In this document: positions 41,021 through 49,917 of the stretch, piece by piece | How the letters are laid out: the number at the start of each line of letters is the position of its first letter | How positions within the stretch are numbered: the stretch's first letter is position 1 | NCBI GenBank assembly: GCA_032334055.1 | Contig: JAUOZS010000001.1 | Location: forward strand, 4,178,001-4,242,000 | Length of the DNA: 64,000 nucleotides | From: Selenomonadales bacterium 4137-cl | Lineage (GTDB): Bacteria; Bacillota; Negativicutes; Sporomusales; UBA7701 | Direction: 5' to 3' | The notes under the pieces: generated by a model | Told to the model about the DNA's origin: nothing | Database searches by the model: none | Seen by the model: only the letters and a program-made list of their open reading frames with translations | Translations under genes and position numbers: made by a program

Positions 41021-42181
41021 ATGAGAAAGATCTGTGTCGTTACGGGTACGCGGGCAGAATATGGCTTGTTATATCCAATTATGAAGCGAATTCAGGACGA
41101 ACCAACGATGGAGTTACAGATCGTGGCGACCGGAGCCCACCTATCTCCGGAGTTCGGTCTTACATATAAATGCATAGAAAGCGACGGCTTTACAATTGAT
41201 GCCAAGGTGGAGATGCTGCTATCCAGTGACACCGCGGTGGGAGTAGCCAAATCGATAGGGTTAGGAGTTATCGGTTTTGCCGAGGTGTTGGATCGCCTGA
41301 ATTCCGATATCTTGGTCGTCCTTGGCGACCGTTACGAAATACTCGCCGCCGTGCAGGCGGCCATGGTAGCCCGGATTCCCGTCGCCCACATCGCTGGTGG
41401 TGATACGACCGAAGGGGCCATTGATGAGGCCATTCGACATAGCATCACAAAAATGGCGCATCTTCATTTTGTCACAAACCAACAAGCGGCAAACCGGGTG
41501 CGGCAGATGGGTGAGGACCCGCAGCACATCTTTTGCGTCGGAAGTCCCGGCATTGACGCAATAAAAGAGACGCCCCTGCTTTCGCGACAGGAGTTGGCTA
41601 CTGAGTTAGATTTCACCTTCTTAGAGAAAAATCTACTCATTACCTATCACCCGGTTACCCTGGAGAGCGCTGCAGCGAAATGGCAAATCGAAGAACTGCT
41701 GAAGGCGCTGGATTATTTCGGACCGACAATGGGGCTGATTATTACCAAACCTAACGCCGATACGGACGGAAGAATTATTAGCGAAATGATAGATAGCTAT
41801 GTAGCCGGGCGGACAAATGCCAAAGCTTTTGTCTCCCTCGGCCAGCTCAGATATTTGAGTACTATAGCGCAGGTTGACGTTGTTGTAGGAAACTCTTCCA
41901 GCGGATTATACGAGGTACCAAGCTTTAAAAAACCCACCGTGAACATCGGTGACAGGCAAAAGGGCAGACTTGCTGCCAAATCAGTAATCCATAGTGGCTA
42001 TAAATCGGAGGAAATTCGCGATGCCATCCACCAAGCCTTAGGTTATGACTGCTACGATATCGAGAACCCTTATGGCGACGGCAATTCAGCTTCTCAGATA
42101 GTGGCTATATTGAATTCCTATGACAACTATAAGCTGCTTCTCAAGAAACATTTCTATGAATGGGTTGTTGATCGTGAATAG
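41021..42181 (+). CDS. legG: hydrolysing NDP-N,N'-diacetylbacillosamine 2-epimerase (LegG/NeuC family)
   Basis: A 386-residue GT-B-fold epimerase. ICVVTGTRAEYGLLYPIMK at 3-21 is the NeuC/LegG signature. VVLGDRYEILAAVQAAMVAR near 92, HIAGGDTTEGAIDEAIRHSI near 118 and VGNSSSGLYEVPSFKKPTVN near 290 complete it. In this context it should release 2,4-diacetamido-2,4,6-trideoxymannose from the nucleotide. ATG 41021 starts the conserved N-terminus; an in-frame ATG at 40994 would overlap legC more deeply. The Shine-Dalgarno is weak. Confidence 0.88.
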   Translation: MRKICVVTGTRAEYGLLYPIMKRIQDEPTMELQIVATGAHLSPEFGLTYKCIESDGFTIDAKVEMLLSSDTAVGVAKSIGLGVIGFAEVLDRLNSDILVVLGDRYEILAAVQAAMVARIPVAHIAGGDTTEGAIDEAIRHSITKMAHLHFVTNQQAANRVRQMGEDPQHIFCVGSPGIDAIKETPLLSRQELATELDFTFLEKNLLITYHPVTLESAAAKWQIEELLKALDYFGPTMGLIITKPNADTDGRIISEMIDSYVAGRTNAKAFVSLGQLRYLSTIAQVDVVVGNSSSGLYEVPSFKKPTVNIGDRQKGRLAAKSVIHSGYKSEEIRDAIHQALGYDCYDIENPYGDGNSASQIVAILNSYDNYKLLLKKHFYEWVVDRE

Positions 42182-43253
42182 ACATGTATTTATCATTGCT
42201 GAAGCTGGAGTAAACCATAACGGCTCAGTCGAGTTGGCCAAAAAGCTAATCGACGCCGCTGTCCAAGCCGGGGTTGACGCGGTAAAGTTTCAGACGTTTT
42301 CCGCCGACAGCCTGGTTAGCGGGGACGCACCCAAGGCTGAGTACCAACGGGTTGCATCCGGGCTGCAAGAATCCCAATACAAAATGCTCAAAAAACTGGA
42401 GATGGATGAGGCTATGCACAATACCCTTATGCATTACTCCACGTACAGCGGAATCGAATTTCTCTCTACACCGTTCGATGAAAACAGCCTTGACCTTCTT
42501 AGCAATCGGCTCGGATTAAATCGTATCAAAATACCGTCGGGCGAAATCACCAACGCCCCGTTTTTGCTCAAGATAGCCAGAACGGGTAAGCAGGTAATTC
42601 TTTCGACCGGGATGAGCACCCTCGGAGAAGTCGAAACCGCATTGGGGGTATTGGCTTTCGGCTATCTCGGTGGTAAGAGCAAGCCATCACCACATGCGTT
42701 TGCCAGGGCGTTCGCATCGACGGGCGGACACAGAAAGCTCCAGCAAAAAGTGACCCTGCTCCACTGCACTACCGAGTATCCCGCCCCCTTCGAGGATGTC
42801 AACCTGCAGGCGATGGACACGCTCAGGAAGGCATTCGGCTTGCCGGTGGGGTACTCAGACCATACCGACGGCATTGCTGTGGCGATTGCCGCCGTCGCTC
42901 GCGGCGCGGTCCTTGTCGAAAAGCACCTCACTCTGGACAAGCGCCTTCCGGGACCGGACCATAAGGCGTCCCTTGAACCGGATGAATTGACTGTTTTGGT
43001 GCGATCTATCCGCCAGGTCGAGCAGGCGCTAGGTACCGGCCTGAAGGTACCGGCGACAACCGAGATCAAGAACCGCCTGGTGGCGAGGAAAAGCCTGGTA
43101 GCGACCCAGGACATCGGCAGAGGAGAACCTTTCAGTGAAAGTAATCTGTCCGTAAAGCGGCCGGGCGACGGCTTGCCGCCCCTGCGTTACTGGGACATGC
43201 TCGGACGTAAAGCAACGAAGAATTATTGTAAAGATGAGAGAATTTTGGAGTGA
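42174..43253 (+). CDS. legI: N,N'-diacetyllegionaminate synthase (NeuB family)
   Basis: A NeuB-family enzyme of 359 residues that condenses the LegG product with PEP to give legionaminic acid. VFIIAEAGVNHNGSVELAKK at 5-24, KFQTFSADSLV near 43, IKIPSGEITNAPFLLKIA near 118, GYSDHTDG near 225 and EKHLTLDKRLPGPDHKASLE near 247 form the TIM barrel. A C-terminal SAF/antifreeze-like domain follows (about 300-359). GTG 42174 overlaps the legG stop; ATG 42156 is an alternative. Calling it legionaminate rather than sialate synthase rests on the neighbours. Confidence 0.88.
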   Translation: MNRHVFIIAEAGVNHNGSVELAKKLIDAAVQAGVDAVKFQTFSADSLVSGDAPKAEYQRVASGLQESQYKMLKKLEMDEAMHNTLMHYSTYSGIEFLSTPFDENSLDLLSNRLGLNRIKIPSGEITNAPFLLKIARTGKQVILSTGMSTLGEVETALGVLAFGYLGGKSKPSPHAFARAFASTGGHRKLQQKVTLLHCTTEYPAPFEDVNLQAMDTLRKAFGLPVGYSDHTDGIAVAIAAVARGAVLVEKHLTLDKRLPGPDHKASLEPDELTVLVRSIRQVEQALGTGLKVPATTEIKNRLVARKSLVATQDIGRGEPFSESNLSVKRPGDGLPPLRYWDMLGRKATKNYCKDERILE

Positions 43254-43255
43254 GT

Positions 43256-43894
43256 ATGAAGCTACCGGTGATCGTCATAGGCGCGGGTGGGCATGCCAGG
43301 ATATTGATCGACGCTCTTGTGCTAACCGGCCGTGAGGTGATAGGGATAGTCGACGCCGACGTCGGGCGTCACGGCGACAAGGTACTAGGCATCCCGGTCA
43401 TCGGCGACGACGCGGCGGTTTTCGCCCACTCGCCGGCAAACGTGGAACTCGTCAACGGACTTGGATCCATACAATCTACCGAATCGCGGGAGAAAGTCTA
43501 CAATAAGTTCAAACAAGCCGGTTATAGTTTCTCCGTCGTGATCCACCCGGCGGCAACGGTCGCGCCCGACGTCCGGGTCGGCGAAGGAGTCCAGGTGATG
43601 GCAGGCGTGGTCATACAAACCGGCAGCCGTATCGGCAGCAACGCTATAATCAACACAAGGGCGTCCGTAGATCATGATTGCGCCATCGGCAATCACACTC
43701 ATGTTGCTCCTGGAGCGGTATTGTCCGGCGGGGTACAAGTCGGCGATGATGTACACATAGGTACCGGCGCGATTATCATCCAGGGAATAAAGATCGGCAA
43801 AGGCAGCCTAATAGCTGCAGGCGCGGTAATAGTGCAGGATGTGCTTGCAGGAGAAAAAATAATGGGCGTACCCGGAAAGGCGGTGAAAAGGTGA
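43256..43894 (+). CDS. legH: NeuD-family sugar N-acetyltransferase (LegH/PglD-like)
   Basis: A 212-residue PglD/NeuD-type acetyltransferase. An N-terminal Rossmann-like part (VIVIGAGGHARILIDALVL at 5-23) is followed by a left-handed beta-helix (about 95-205), with the catalytic His region in HDCAIGNHTHVAPGAVLSGG. It would acetylate the 4-amino group of the LegC product. ATG 43256 has ttttggag at good spacing; a GTG six bases upstream is possible. It overlaps the next gene by four bases. Confidence 0.85.
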   Translation: MKLPVIVIGAGGHARILIDALVLTGREVIGIVDADVGRHGDKVLGIPVIGDDAAVFAHSPANVELVNGLGSIQSTESREKVYNKFKQAGYSFSVVIHPAATVAPDVRVGEGVQVMAGVVIQTGSRIGSNAIINTRASVDHDCAIGNHTHVAPGAVLSGGVQVGDDVHIGTGAIIIQGIKIGKGSLIAAGAVIVQDVLAGEKIMGVPGKAVKR

Positions 43895-44940
43895 AGGACT
43901 GGAAAAGGATCCTTATCAGCCCCACAACAGCAATAATTGATGCTATTGAAATAATCGACGCCGTTGCCACCGGCATCGTTTTGGTAGTTGACGACGACAA
44001 CCGCTTGCAGGGAACAGTAACCGATGGCGATGTCCGGCGTGCTATCCTGAAAGGCATCCGACTCGATGAACCGATAAACCTGATCATGAACGCCCACCCA
44101 ACAGTTGCCAGAATCAATGATGACAAGGAAACGATTTTAACCCGCATGAAGCTTAAGGACCTTAAGCAGATTCCCATCCTGGACGATAGCGGTCGCGTCG
44201 TCTCAATGGAAATGATCAATGACCTGATCAGGACGGACGAACGGGGAAACTGGGTACTGTTGATGGCTGGCGGCATGGGGAAGAGGCTGAATCCGTTAAC
44301 CAATGACTGCCCAAAGCCGCTTCTCAAGGTGGGAGACAAGCCGATCCTGGAGACTATAATTCAGAACTTCGTTTATCACGGCTTCATGCGGTTCTATATA
44401 TCGGTAAACTATAAGGCGGAAATGATCGAGGAATACTTTGGCGATGGGGCGCAGTGGGGCGTAGAGATCCGGTACCTTAGGGAGAAAGAACCCCTCGGCA
44501 CCGCTGGCGCATTGAGCCTCATCACTGAGCCGCCAGGCGAGCCTCTGTTGGTTATGAATGGCGATCTGTTGACCAAGGTTAACTTTGGCCATCTTCTCGA
44601 TTTCCACAAACAACACCGAGCCTGTGCCACGATGTGTGTACGGGAGTACAAGCTGCAGGTGCCTTACGGTGTTGTCCAAATGGATAAGCACCGACTGAAG
44701 GGGATAATTGAAAAACCGGTCCAACAGTTTTTTGTCAGCGCCGGTGTTTATGTTTTGGACCCAGTTGTATTGAAACATATCCCGAAAAGTACCCTAATAG
44801 ACATGCCGGCTTTATTTGAACGTTTAATAAGCAAGGAACTTGAAACTGCGGTTTTCCCTGTACGTGAATACTGGCTCGATATCGGGCGTATCGGAGACTT
44901 CGAACGGGCCAACGGCGAATTTGCCGAGGTGTTTCGATGA
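43891..44940 (+). CDS. ptmE: glucosamine-1-phosphate guanylyltransferase with CBS domains (PtmE-like)
   Basis: A 349-residue two-part protein. Residues 1-120 are a CBS pair (VVDDDNRLQGTVTDGDVRRA, IPILDDSGRVVSMEMIND). Residues 122-349 form a sugar-phosphate nucleotidyltransferase domain starting LLMAGGMGKRLNPLTNDCPK. In Campylobacter, PtmE makes GDP-GlcN from GlcN-1-P, feeding the GDP-linked legionaminic pathway. This architecture is the main evidence that the pathway here runs on GDP rather than UDP. The start is GTG; ATGA overlaps occur at both ends. Confidence 0.86.
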   Translation: MKDWKRILISPTTAIIDAIEIIDAVATGIVLVVDDDNRLQGTVTDGDVRRAILKGIRLDEPINLIMNAHPTVARINDDKETILTRMKLKDLKQIPILDDSGRVVSMEMINDLIRTDERGNWVLLMAGGMGKRLNPLTNDCPKPLLKVGDKPILETIIQNFVYHGFMRFYISVNYKAEMIEEYFGDGAQWGVEIRYLREKEPLGTAGALSLITEPPGEPLLVMNGDLLTKVNFGHLLDFHKQHRACATMCVREYKLQVPYGVVQMDKHRLKGIIEKPVQQFFVSAGVYVLDPVVLKHIPKSTLIDMPALFERLISKELETAVFPVREYWLDIGRIGDFERANGEFAEVFR

Positions 44941-45851
44941 AAGCCTTAGTCATTGGGTATGGATCGATTGGCTCACGGCACGCCAGGCTTCTTCAAAACA
45001 TGGGCTTTCCCGTTAAGGTTGTTAGCGGAAGGCAGATAGACGATTACAACCCCTATAAGACGATTGCCGAGGCGCTTGCCGACTATGCCCCCGATTATGT
45101 CGTTATCACGAACGAGACTGGAAGGCATTACAATTCTCTGGCTGCGCTTGCCGAATGCAGCTATCGGGGGCTGGTTCTGGTGGAAAAGCCTCTCTTCGAC
45201 CGACAGCGAGACCTCCCTGAAAACGAATTCGAGGGACTGTATGTGGGCTACAATCTTCGCTTCCACCCGGTCATCCAGAAGCTGCGCGATATAGTGGCCG
45301 ACGAAAAAGTCCTATCGTTCCATGTCTATGTTGGCCAATATCTGCCCGGCTGGCGGCCGAACACCGACTACCGCCACACCTACTCCGCCAGCAAAGCCCT
45401 AGGCGGCGGTGTTCTCCGCGACCTAAGCCACGAACTTGACTATACCAACTGGTTATTGGATGGCTGGCGGAGCCTGACTGCGCTTGGCGGTCACTACAGC
45501 CACCTGGAGACCGACAGTGACGATATTTTTTCTATCCTGGCGACGACACGCAAATGTCCGGTGGTAACCATCCAATTGAACTATCTCGATCGTCATTACC
45601 GGCGGGAAATATTGTTTAACACAGATAAACACACCATCAAGGCGGACTTCATCAACGCCACACTGACTATCGACGACCGATCGGAAAATTATAATATCAC
45701 CCGCGACTTTACCTATATTGCCCAGCATAAGGCGGTTACCGGCAGGGATGCGGTTTCAACCTGTCCGGCAACGGGCGGCGTCGAAGTGCTAAAAATGATC
45801 GAAGCCGCGGAAAAAGCGGTTCAATCAAAAGGGTGGGTTTTTAATGATTAG
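44937..45851 (+). CDS. ptmF: Gfo/Idh/MocA oxidoreductase, PtmF-like
   Basis: A 304-residue Gfo/Idh-type protein. ALVIGYGSIGSRHARLLQNM at 3-22 binds the dinucleotide, LVEKPLFDRQRDL near 84 holds the E-K-P motif and GGVLRDLSHELDYTNWLLDG near 158 the usual catalytic His region. In Campylobacter jejuni, PtmF acts with PtmA in supplying the GlcN-type precursor from fructose-6-phosphate for PtmE. The same role is inferred from the conserved gene order ptmE-ptmF-legF-ptmA. It overlaps legF by eight bases. Confidence 0.8.
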   Translation: MKALVIGYGSIGSRHARLLQNMGFPVKVVSGRQIDDYNPYKTIAEALADYAPDYVVITNETGRHYNSLAALAECSYRGLVLVEKPLFDRQRDLPENEFEGLYVGYNLRFHPVIQKLRDIVADEKVLSFHVYVGQYLPGWRPNTDYRHTYSASKALGGGVLRDLSHELDYTNWLLDGWRSLTALGGHYSHLETDSDDIFSILATTRKCPVVTIQLNYLDRHYRREILFNTDKHTIKADFINATLTIDDRSENYNITRDFTYIAQHKAVTGRDAVSTCPATGGVEVLKMIEAAEKAVQSKGWVFND

Positions 45852-46545
45852 ACTTTGTACCATCTGTGCCAGGGGCGGCTCAAAAGGCGTAAAAAACAAA
45901 AATATCCGTTACCTGTTGGGACGGCCGCTGATCGCCCACACAATCCTGCAGGCCAAGGCAACCAACCTCTTCGCCGAGATAGCGGTCAGCAGTGATTCCG
46001 ACGAGATCCTTGCCATTGCCCGACAATGGGGAGTAGATTACCTTATCAAACGGCCGGACGAATTGGCCACCGATACCGCCGCAAAAATTCCGGTCATTCA
46101 GCACTGCGTGGTGGAGACCGAGCGCTTGACCCAAAAGGCATATGACACCATCGTCGACCTTGATGCGACGTCTCCCCTACGGTTACCGGAGGATATAGTC
46201 GCTGCCGTCAATTTGCTCGAGAAAAAGAACGTCTCGAATGTGATAACCGGTATGCCGGCGAGACGTTCGCCCTACTTCAACCTGGTCGAGCTGGACGAGT
46301 GCGGCGTTGCCCGCCTTGCGAAGAAACTCGACAGATCGGTGACGAGGCGACAGGATGCGCCGAAGTGTTATGACATGAATGCCTCGATATATGTCTGGAA
46401 GCGCGGCGCCTTGCTAACCAAAGCCGCGATTTTCAATGACGACACCCAGCTATATGTAATGCCTGAGGAGCGTTCGATAGATATAGATTCGGAGCTTGAT
46501 TTCGCGTTCGTCGAGTTCTTGGCCCATAAGGGGAGACAGCCATGA
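45844..46545 (+). CDS. legF: CMP-legionaminic acid synthetase (NeuA family; PtmB/LegF)
   Basis: A 233-residue cytidylyltransferase. CTICARGGSKGVKNKNIRYL near the N-terminus is the NeuA/LegF signature. VSSDSDEILAIARQWGVDYL near 47, DLDATSPLR near 102 and SIDIDSELDFAFVEFL near the end complete it. It activates legionaminic acid to the CMP-sugar used by a transferase. It overlaps ptmF and ptmA. No dedicated nonulosonic acid transferase was identified in the window. Confidence 0.88.
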   Translation: MIRLCTICARGGSKGVKNKNIRYLLGRPLIAHTILQAKATNLFAEIAVSSDSDEILAIARQWGVDYLIKRPDELATDTAAKIPVIQHCVVETERLTQKAYDTIVDLDATSPLRLPEDIVAAVNLLEKKNVSNVITGMPARRSPYFNLVELDECGVARLAKKLDRSVTRRQDAPKCYDMNASIYVWKRGALLTKAAIFNDDTQLYVMPEERSIDIDSELDFAFVEFLAHKGRQP

Positions 46546-47369
46546 ATAAACTAGATTTTCCTATGCTTTTCAGCCTCAAAGACAAAAACGCCATTGTGAC
46601 CGGTGGTCTAGGCATTTTAGGCAAGCGTTTTTGCGCCGGCTTGGCCGCCTATGGAGCCAATGTGGCCGTAGTTGACCTCGACGAAAAACTAGCTTCCGCC
46701 TACGCCCGGCAACTCACGGAAGAATATAACGTGAAAACGGTCGGAGTCGGTTGCGACATATCCTCCCCCGCGTCTGTGGCTCAGATGGTGCAAGAGGTAG
46801 TTAGTGGCCTCGGAGCGATAACTATCCTTCATAACAATGCCGCTAGCAAGTCGGATAATCTTGAAGCCTTCTTTGCTCCCTTCGAAGATTATAGTTTGGA
46901 CGAATGGCGAAAGATTATGGCGGTCAATATCGACGGCATGTTTCTTGTAGCCCAGGCAGTAGGCAAACACATGGTGAAGAGCGGCCGAGGTGGCAGCATC
47001 ATCCAGACTGCTTCGATATACGGAGTCCTCGCTCCCGACAACAGGATCTACGAAGGCTCGCTTTATCTCGGCAAGCAGATAAACACTCCTGCCGTTTATA
47101 GCGCATCGAAGGCGGCGGTTATAGGTCTTACCAGGTATTTAGCCACGTATTGGGCCGACAAGGGGATCAGAGTAAATTCGATTACTCCTGGAGGGGTCGA
47201 AAGCGGCCAGAATGAAGAATTCAAACGTCGCTATTCAGCCCGGATACCTCTAGGCAGAATGGCCAAGGCCGATGAAATGGTTGGTACACTGTTGTATCTG
47301 GCCTCCGACGCATCGAGTTATATTACCGGTCAGAATATCCTTGTTGATGGGGGATTAAGTGCGTGGTAG
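46542..47369 (+). CDS. ptmA: short-chain dehydrogenase PtmA-like
   Basis: A classical SDR of 275 residues. IVTGGLGILGKRFCAGLAA at about 15-33 binds NAD(P), HNNAASKSDNLEAFF lies near 95, and the catalytic Ser and Tyr-x3-Lys are in QTASIYGVL and VYSASKAAVIG. DGMFLVAQAVGKHMVKSGRG and ILVDGGLSAW are also typical. PtmA is needed for legionaminic acid synthesis in Campylobacter, together with PtmF. It is the last gene of the group, closed by a terminator. Confidence 0.84.
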   Translation: MNKLDFPMLFSLKDKNAIVTGGLGILGKRFCAGLAAYGANVAVVDLDEKLASAYARQLTEEYNVKTVGVGCDISSPASVAQMVQEVVSGLGAITILHNNAASKSDNLEAFFAPFEDYSLDEWRKIMAVNIDGMFLVAQAVGKHMVKSGRGGSIIQTASIYGVLAPDNRIYEGSLYLGKQINTPAVYSASKAAVIGLTRYLATYWADKGIRVNSITPGGVESGQNEEFKRRYSARIPLGRMAKADEMVGTLLYLASDASSYITGQNILVDGGLSAW

Positions 47370-47392
47370 GCATATCCCAAGATACATATACA

Positions 47393-47433
47393 CAAGATGC
47401 TCTGTTGAAAACAATACAACGAGCACTTGTTTT
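47393..47433 (+). terminator. terminator of the legionaminic acid operon
   Basis: A segmented stem (caag, tgctc, gttg at 47393-47407 with caac, gagca, cttg at 47417-47429), with two one-base bulges on the 5' arm and a 9-base loop, is followed by four T. Confidence 0.65.
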
Positions 47434-47450
47434 GCTAAGGAGACCTCTGC

Positions 47451-48572
47451 ATGAGCCCAAAATGCAATTTCGTTCTACCTGCTAACTGTTCGGCCGCCTT
47501 AGATTTTATCCGTGCCGTTTCCGCCCAGATGGTCTTGGTTGGACACGCCATCAGTTACTTTGGCATATTCAATTTCCTCCAGCCGCCCATCTTGCCTTAC
47601 ATGCAAAATGTCGCAGTATTGCTGTTTTTTCTCTTATCGGGGCTGCTTATATCCTATTCGGTTTTCACTAAACTGGATAACTACCCTGGCTACCGTTTCG
47701 CGGAGTATTTTATCGACCGCTTTTCACGGATTTATACGAGTTATCTGCCCTCAATCCTCTTTGTCCTGCTGCTCGACTTCATCTATATCTGTCTCGCCGG
47801 CTCGAACTACGGATTCGCAACCGCCTTTAGCGTCCAAACATTTATCGGCAACCTGTTCATGCTCCAGGATTATCCGGTAGGTCGTTATATCTCCCTGCTA
47901 CACGTCACCTCTTTCGGTTCTGCGAGACCGTTCTGGTCTTTGGCAGTTGAGTGGTGGATATATCTATGGTTTGGTTGGTTTGTTTACAACTACTACAAGA
48001 AGGAACAGAATAGGAATAACTGGTATGTGCACTTAATATTCATCTTTTTTTGCATAGTGCCGATCTGGAATATGGTTTTCGGCCGGGGGAACGGGCTTAC
48101 CTTTGTCTGGCTTATGGGCTCGGGGGTCTGCCTTATTCTGGCCAAAGTGTCGATAACGTCCTTTAGGCCAAAATTGTCTTTTATTCTCTCCGCCGCCTTT
48201 TTAACCTTAGCCACAATCAGAGTGGTTAGGACGAAAATTGAATACGACGTTCTATTCGCCGGCCTTCTTGGCTTATTTTTGCTCTTTCTGTTAATCGGAT
48301 TACACAACAGTACATTCAGTTTTGGCAAAACCTTTGATAGAAGAGTAAGGTTTGTTGCAAACTACTCCTTCACTTTGTATTTGACTCACTACAGTATACT
48401 GGATTTTGCACATTATCTGACTAACGGTATATACTCGCCATATCTTATATTTGTTCTATCATTTTTAATCTGTAATTTCGTTGCGGCATTCATAGCATAT
48501 TTTTCGGAGTTTCGTCACAAATACGTTGCATCTCGATTAAAGCAACTATTGCCTAGGCTAAGTAATACGTAA
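47451..48572 (+). CDS. membrane acyltransferase family 3 (OafA/YrhL-like)
   Basis: A 373-residue polytopic protein with about ten hydrophobic helices. The N-terminal FIRAVSAQMVLVGHAISYFG carries the conserved R-x(n)-H motif of acyltransferase-3 proteins, and RPFWSLAVEWWIYLWFGW near 158 the second signature region. Such proteins O-acetylate sugars using cytosolic acyl-CoA; here the O-antigen repeat or a nonulosonic acid is a likely acceptor. No SGNH domain is fused. The ATG follows ctaaggaga. Composition is AT-rich. Confidence 0.87.
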   Translation: MSPKCNFVLPANCSAALDFIRAVSAQMVLVGHAISYFGIFNFLQPPILPYMQNVAVLLFFLLSGLLISYSVFTKLDNYPGYRFAEYFIDRFSRIYTSYLPSILFVLLLDFIYICLAGSNYGFATAFSVQTFIGNLFMLQDYPVGRYISLLHVTSFGSARPFWSLAVEWWIYLWFGWFVYNYYKKEQNRNNWYVHLIFIFFCIVPIWNMVFGRGNGLTFVWLMGSGVCLILAKVSITSFRPKLSFILSAAFLTLATIRVVRTKIEYDVLFAGLLGLFLLFLLIGLHNSTFSFGKTFDRRVRFVANYSFTLYLTHYSILDFAHYLTNGIYSPYLIFVLSFLICNFVAAFIAYFSEFRHKYVASRLKQLLPRLSNT

Positions 48573-48587
48573 TAATGGAGGAGAAAA

Positions 48588-49901
48588 ATGAACATCTACA
48601 AGGCACAATACGATTTGGATTTGAGCAAATTTCAAGATTCAGAGGAAAGTCTGGAAACAAAGTATGGCTTACCCGCACAGGTTAAGTTTTGCAAGAAGTG
48701 CGTTATTTCTAATCAAAGACCTAACTCAAGTGTAGAGTATAAGCACACAAAAGATTCTACTAAGCAGACGATAAACTTTGACGAAGAGGGTGTCTGTGAC
48801 GCCTGCCGTCTGGCGGAAAAGAAGAAAAAAACAATCGACTGGACGTTGCGGGAAAAAGAACTGAAGGAGCTGTGCGATAAACACAGGAAAAATGACGGTT
48901 CATACGATTGTGTTGTTCCAGGATCTGGTGGAAAGGACAGCTTTTACGCCGCCCATATGCTTAAATACAAATATGGCATGCACCCATTGACAGTCACCTG
49001 GGCCCCACATATTTACACCACCTGGGGCTGGCACAACTTCCAGGCATGGATTGGCGCAGGCTTCGACAACTTCCTCTGCACCCCCAACGCTAAAACCCAC
49101 CGCTTGCTCACCAGACTGGCTGTCGAAAACCTCTTCCATCCTTTCCAAGCATTTATGTTCGGGCAAAAGGCGTTAGCGCCCAAGATGGCTTTGTTGCATA
49201 ATATCCCCCTGGTGTTTTTCGGCGAAAACGAGGCTGAGTACGGTAATCCAATCTCCGACACGGAAACTGCCAAACGGGACTGGAAGTATTTCACAAGCGA
49301 AGACAGGACTCAAATTTATCTGGGCGGCGTTTCCTTGGACTCTCTTGAAAAAGATTTCGGCGTCGACTCAGTCGAGTTCGCCCCCTATATGCCTGCCAAT
49401 CCCGAGGATATCCAAAAGAAAAAGGTCGAGGTTCATTATCTAGGCTATTATTTAAAATGGCATCCCCAGGAGTGCTACTACTACGCCGTTGAACACGGTG
49501 GGTTTCAGGCCTCGCCGGAGAGAACCCCCGGCACATACAGCAAATACAATAGCATCGACGACCGGATCGACGACTTCCACTACTACACCACCCATATAAA
49601 GTTCGGCATCGGGCGGGCCACCTACGATGCAGCCCAAGAAATCCGCAACGAGGAAATCACCCGAGAGGAAGGCGTCGCCCTGGTCAAGAAATTCGATGGC
49701 GAATTCCCAGAGCGATTTGCCGACGAGATATTTCGCTACCTGAGCATCACCGAGAAAGAATTTCCCATTGCCCACAGGATGTTCGAGCAGCCTATAATGG
49801 ATAGGGACTACTTCATGGCCCTCGCCGACCAATTCCGCTCGCCACACCTGTGGAAGCGAGAAAATGATACGTGGAAGTTACGCCATACCGTATACGAATA
49901 A
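48588..49901 (+). CDS. N-acetyl sugar amidotransferase (WbpG/PseA/LegA-like)
   Basis: A 437-residue PP-loop ATPase-type amidotransferase. A Cys-rich N-terminal part (FCKKCVISNQRP and CDACRLAEKK) probably binds zinc. The PP-loop VPGSGGKDSFYAAHMLKYKY lies near 105. NIPLVFFGENEAEYGNP and DDRIDDFHYYTTHIKFGIGR are typical family segments. It converts a sugar N-acetyl group into an acetamidino group, using ammonia supplied by the HisH/HisF-like pair encoded next. Substrate could be the legionaminic acid or the diacetamido-uronic acid made by neighbouring genes. The Shine-Dalgarno is ggagga. Confidence 0.9.
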   Translation: MNIYKAQYDLDLSKFQDSEESLETKYGLPAQVKFCKKCVISNQRPNSSVEYKHTKDSTKQTINFDEEGVCDACRLAEKKKKTIDWTLREKELKELCDKHRKNDGSYDCVVPGSGGKDSFYAAHMLKYKYGMHPLTVTWAPHIYTTWGWHNFQAWIGAGFDNFLCTPNAKTHRLLTRLAVENLFHPFQAFMFGQKALAPKMALLHNIPLVFFGENEAEYGNPISDTETAKRDWKYFTSEDRTQIYLGGVSLDSLEKDFGVDSVEFAPYMPANPEDIQKKKVEVHYLGYYLKWHPQECYYYAVEHGGFQASPERTPGTYSKYNSIDDRIDDFHYYTTHIKFGIGRATYDAAQEIRNEEITREEGVALVKKFDGEFPERFADEIFRYLSITEKEFPIAHRMFEQPIMDRDYFMALADQFRSPHLWKRENDTWKLRHTVYE

Positions 49902-49917
49902 TAATGGAGCCACGACA

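Noticed and set aside
41021..43253. Sialic acid (Neu5Ac) synthesis by NeuC/NeuB
   Set aside because: The flanking LegB, LegC, LegH and PtmE-like genes specify a 2,4-diacetamido-trideoxy precursor, which fits legionaminic acid and not sialic acid.
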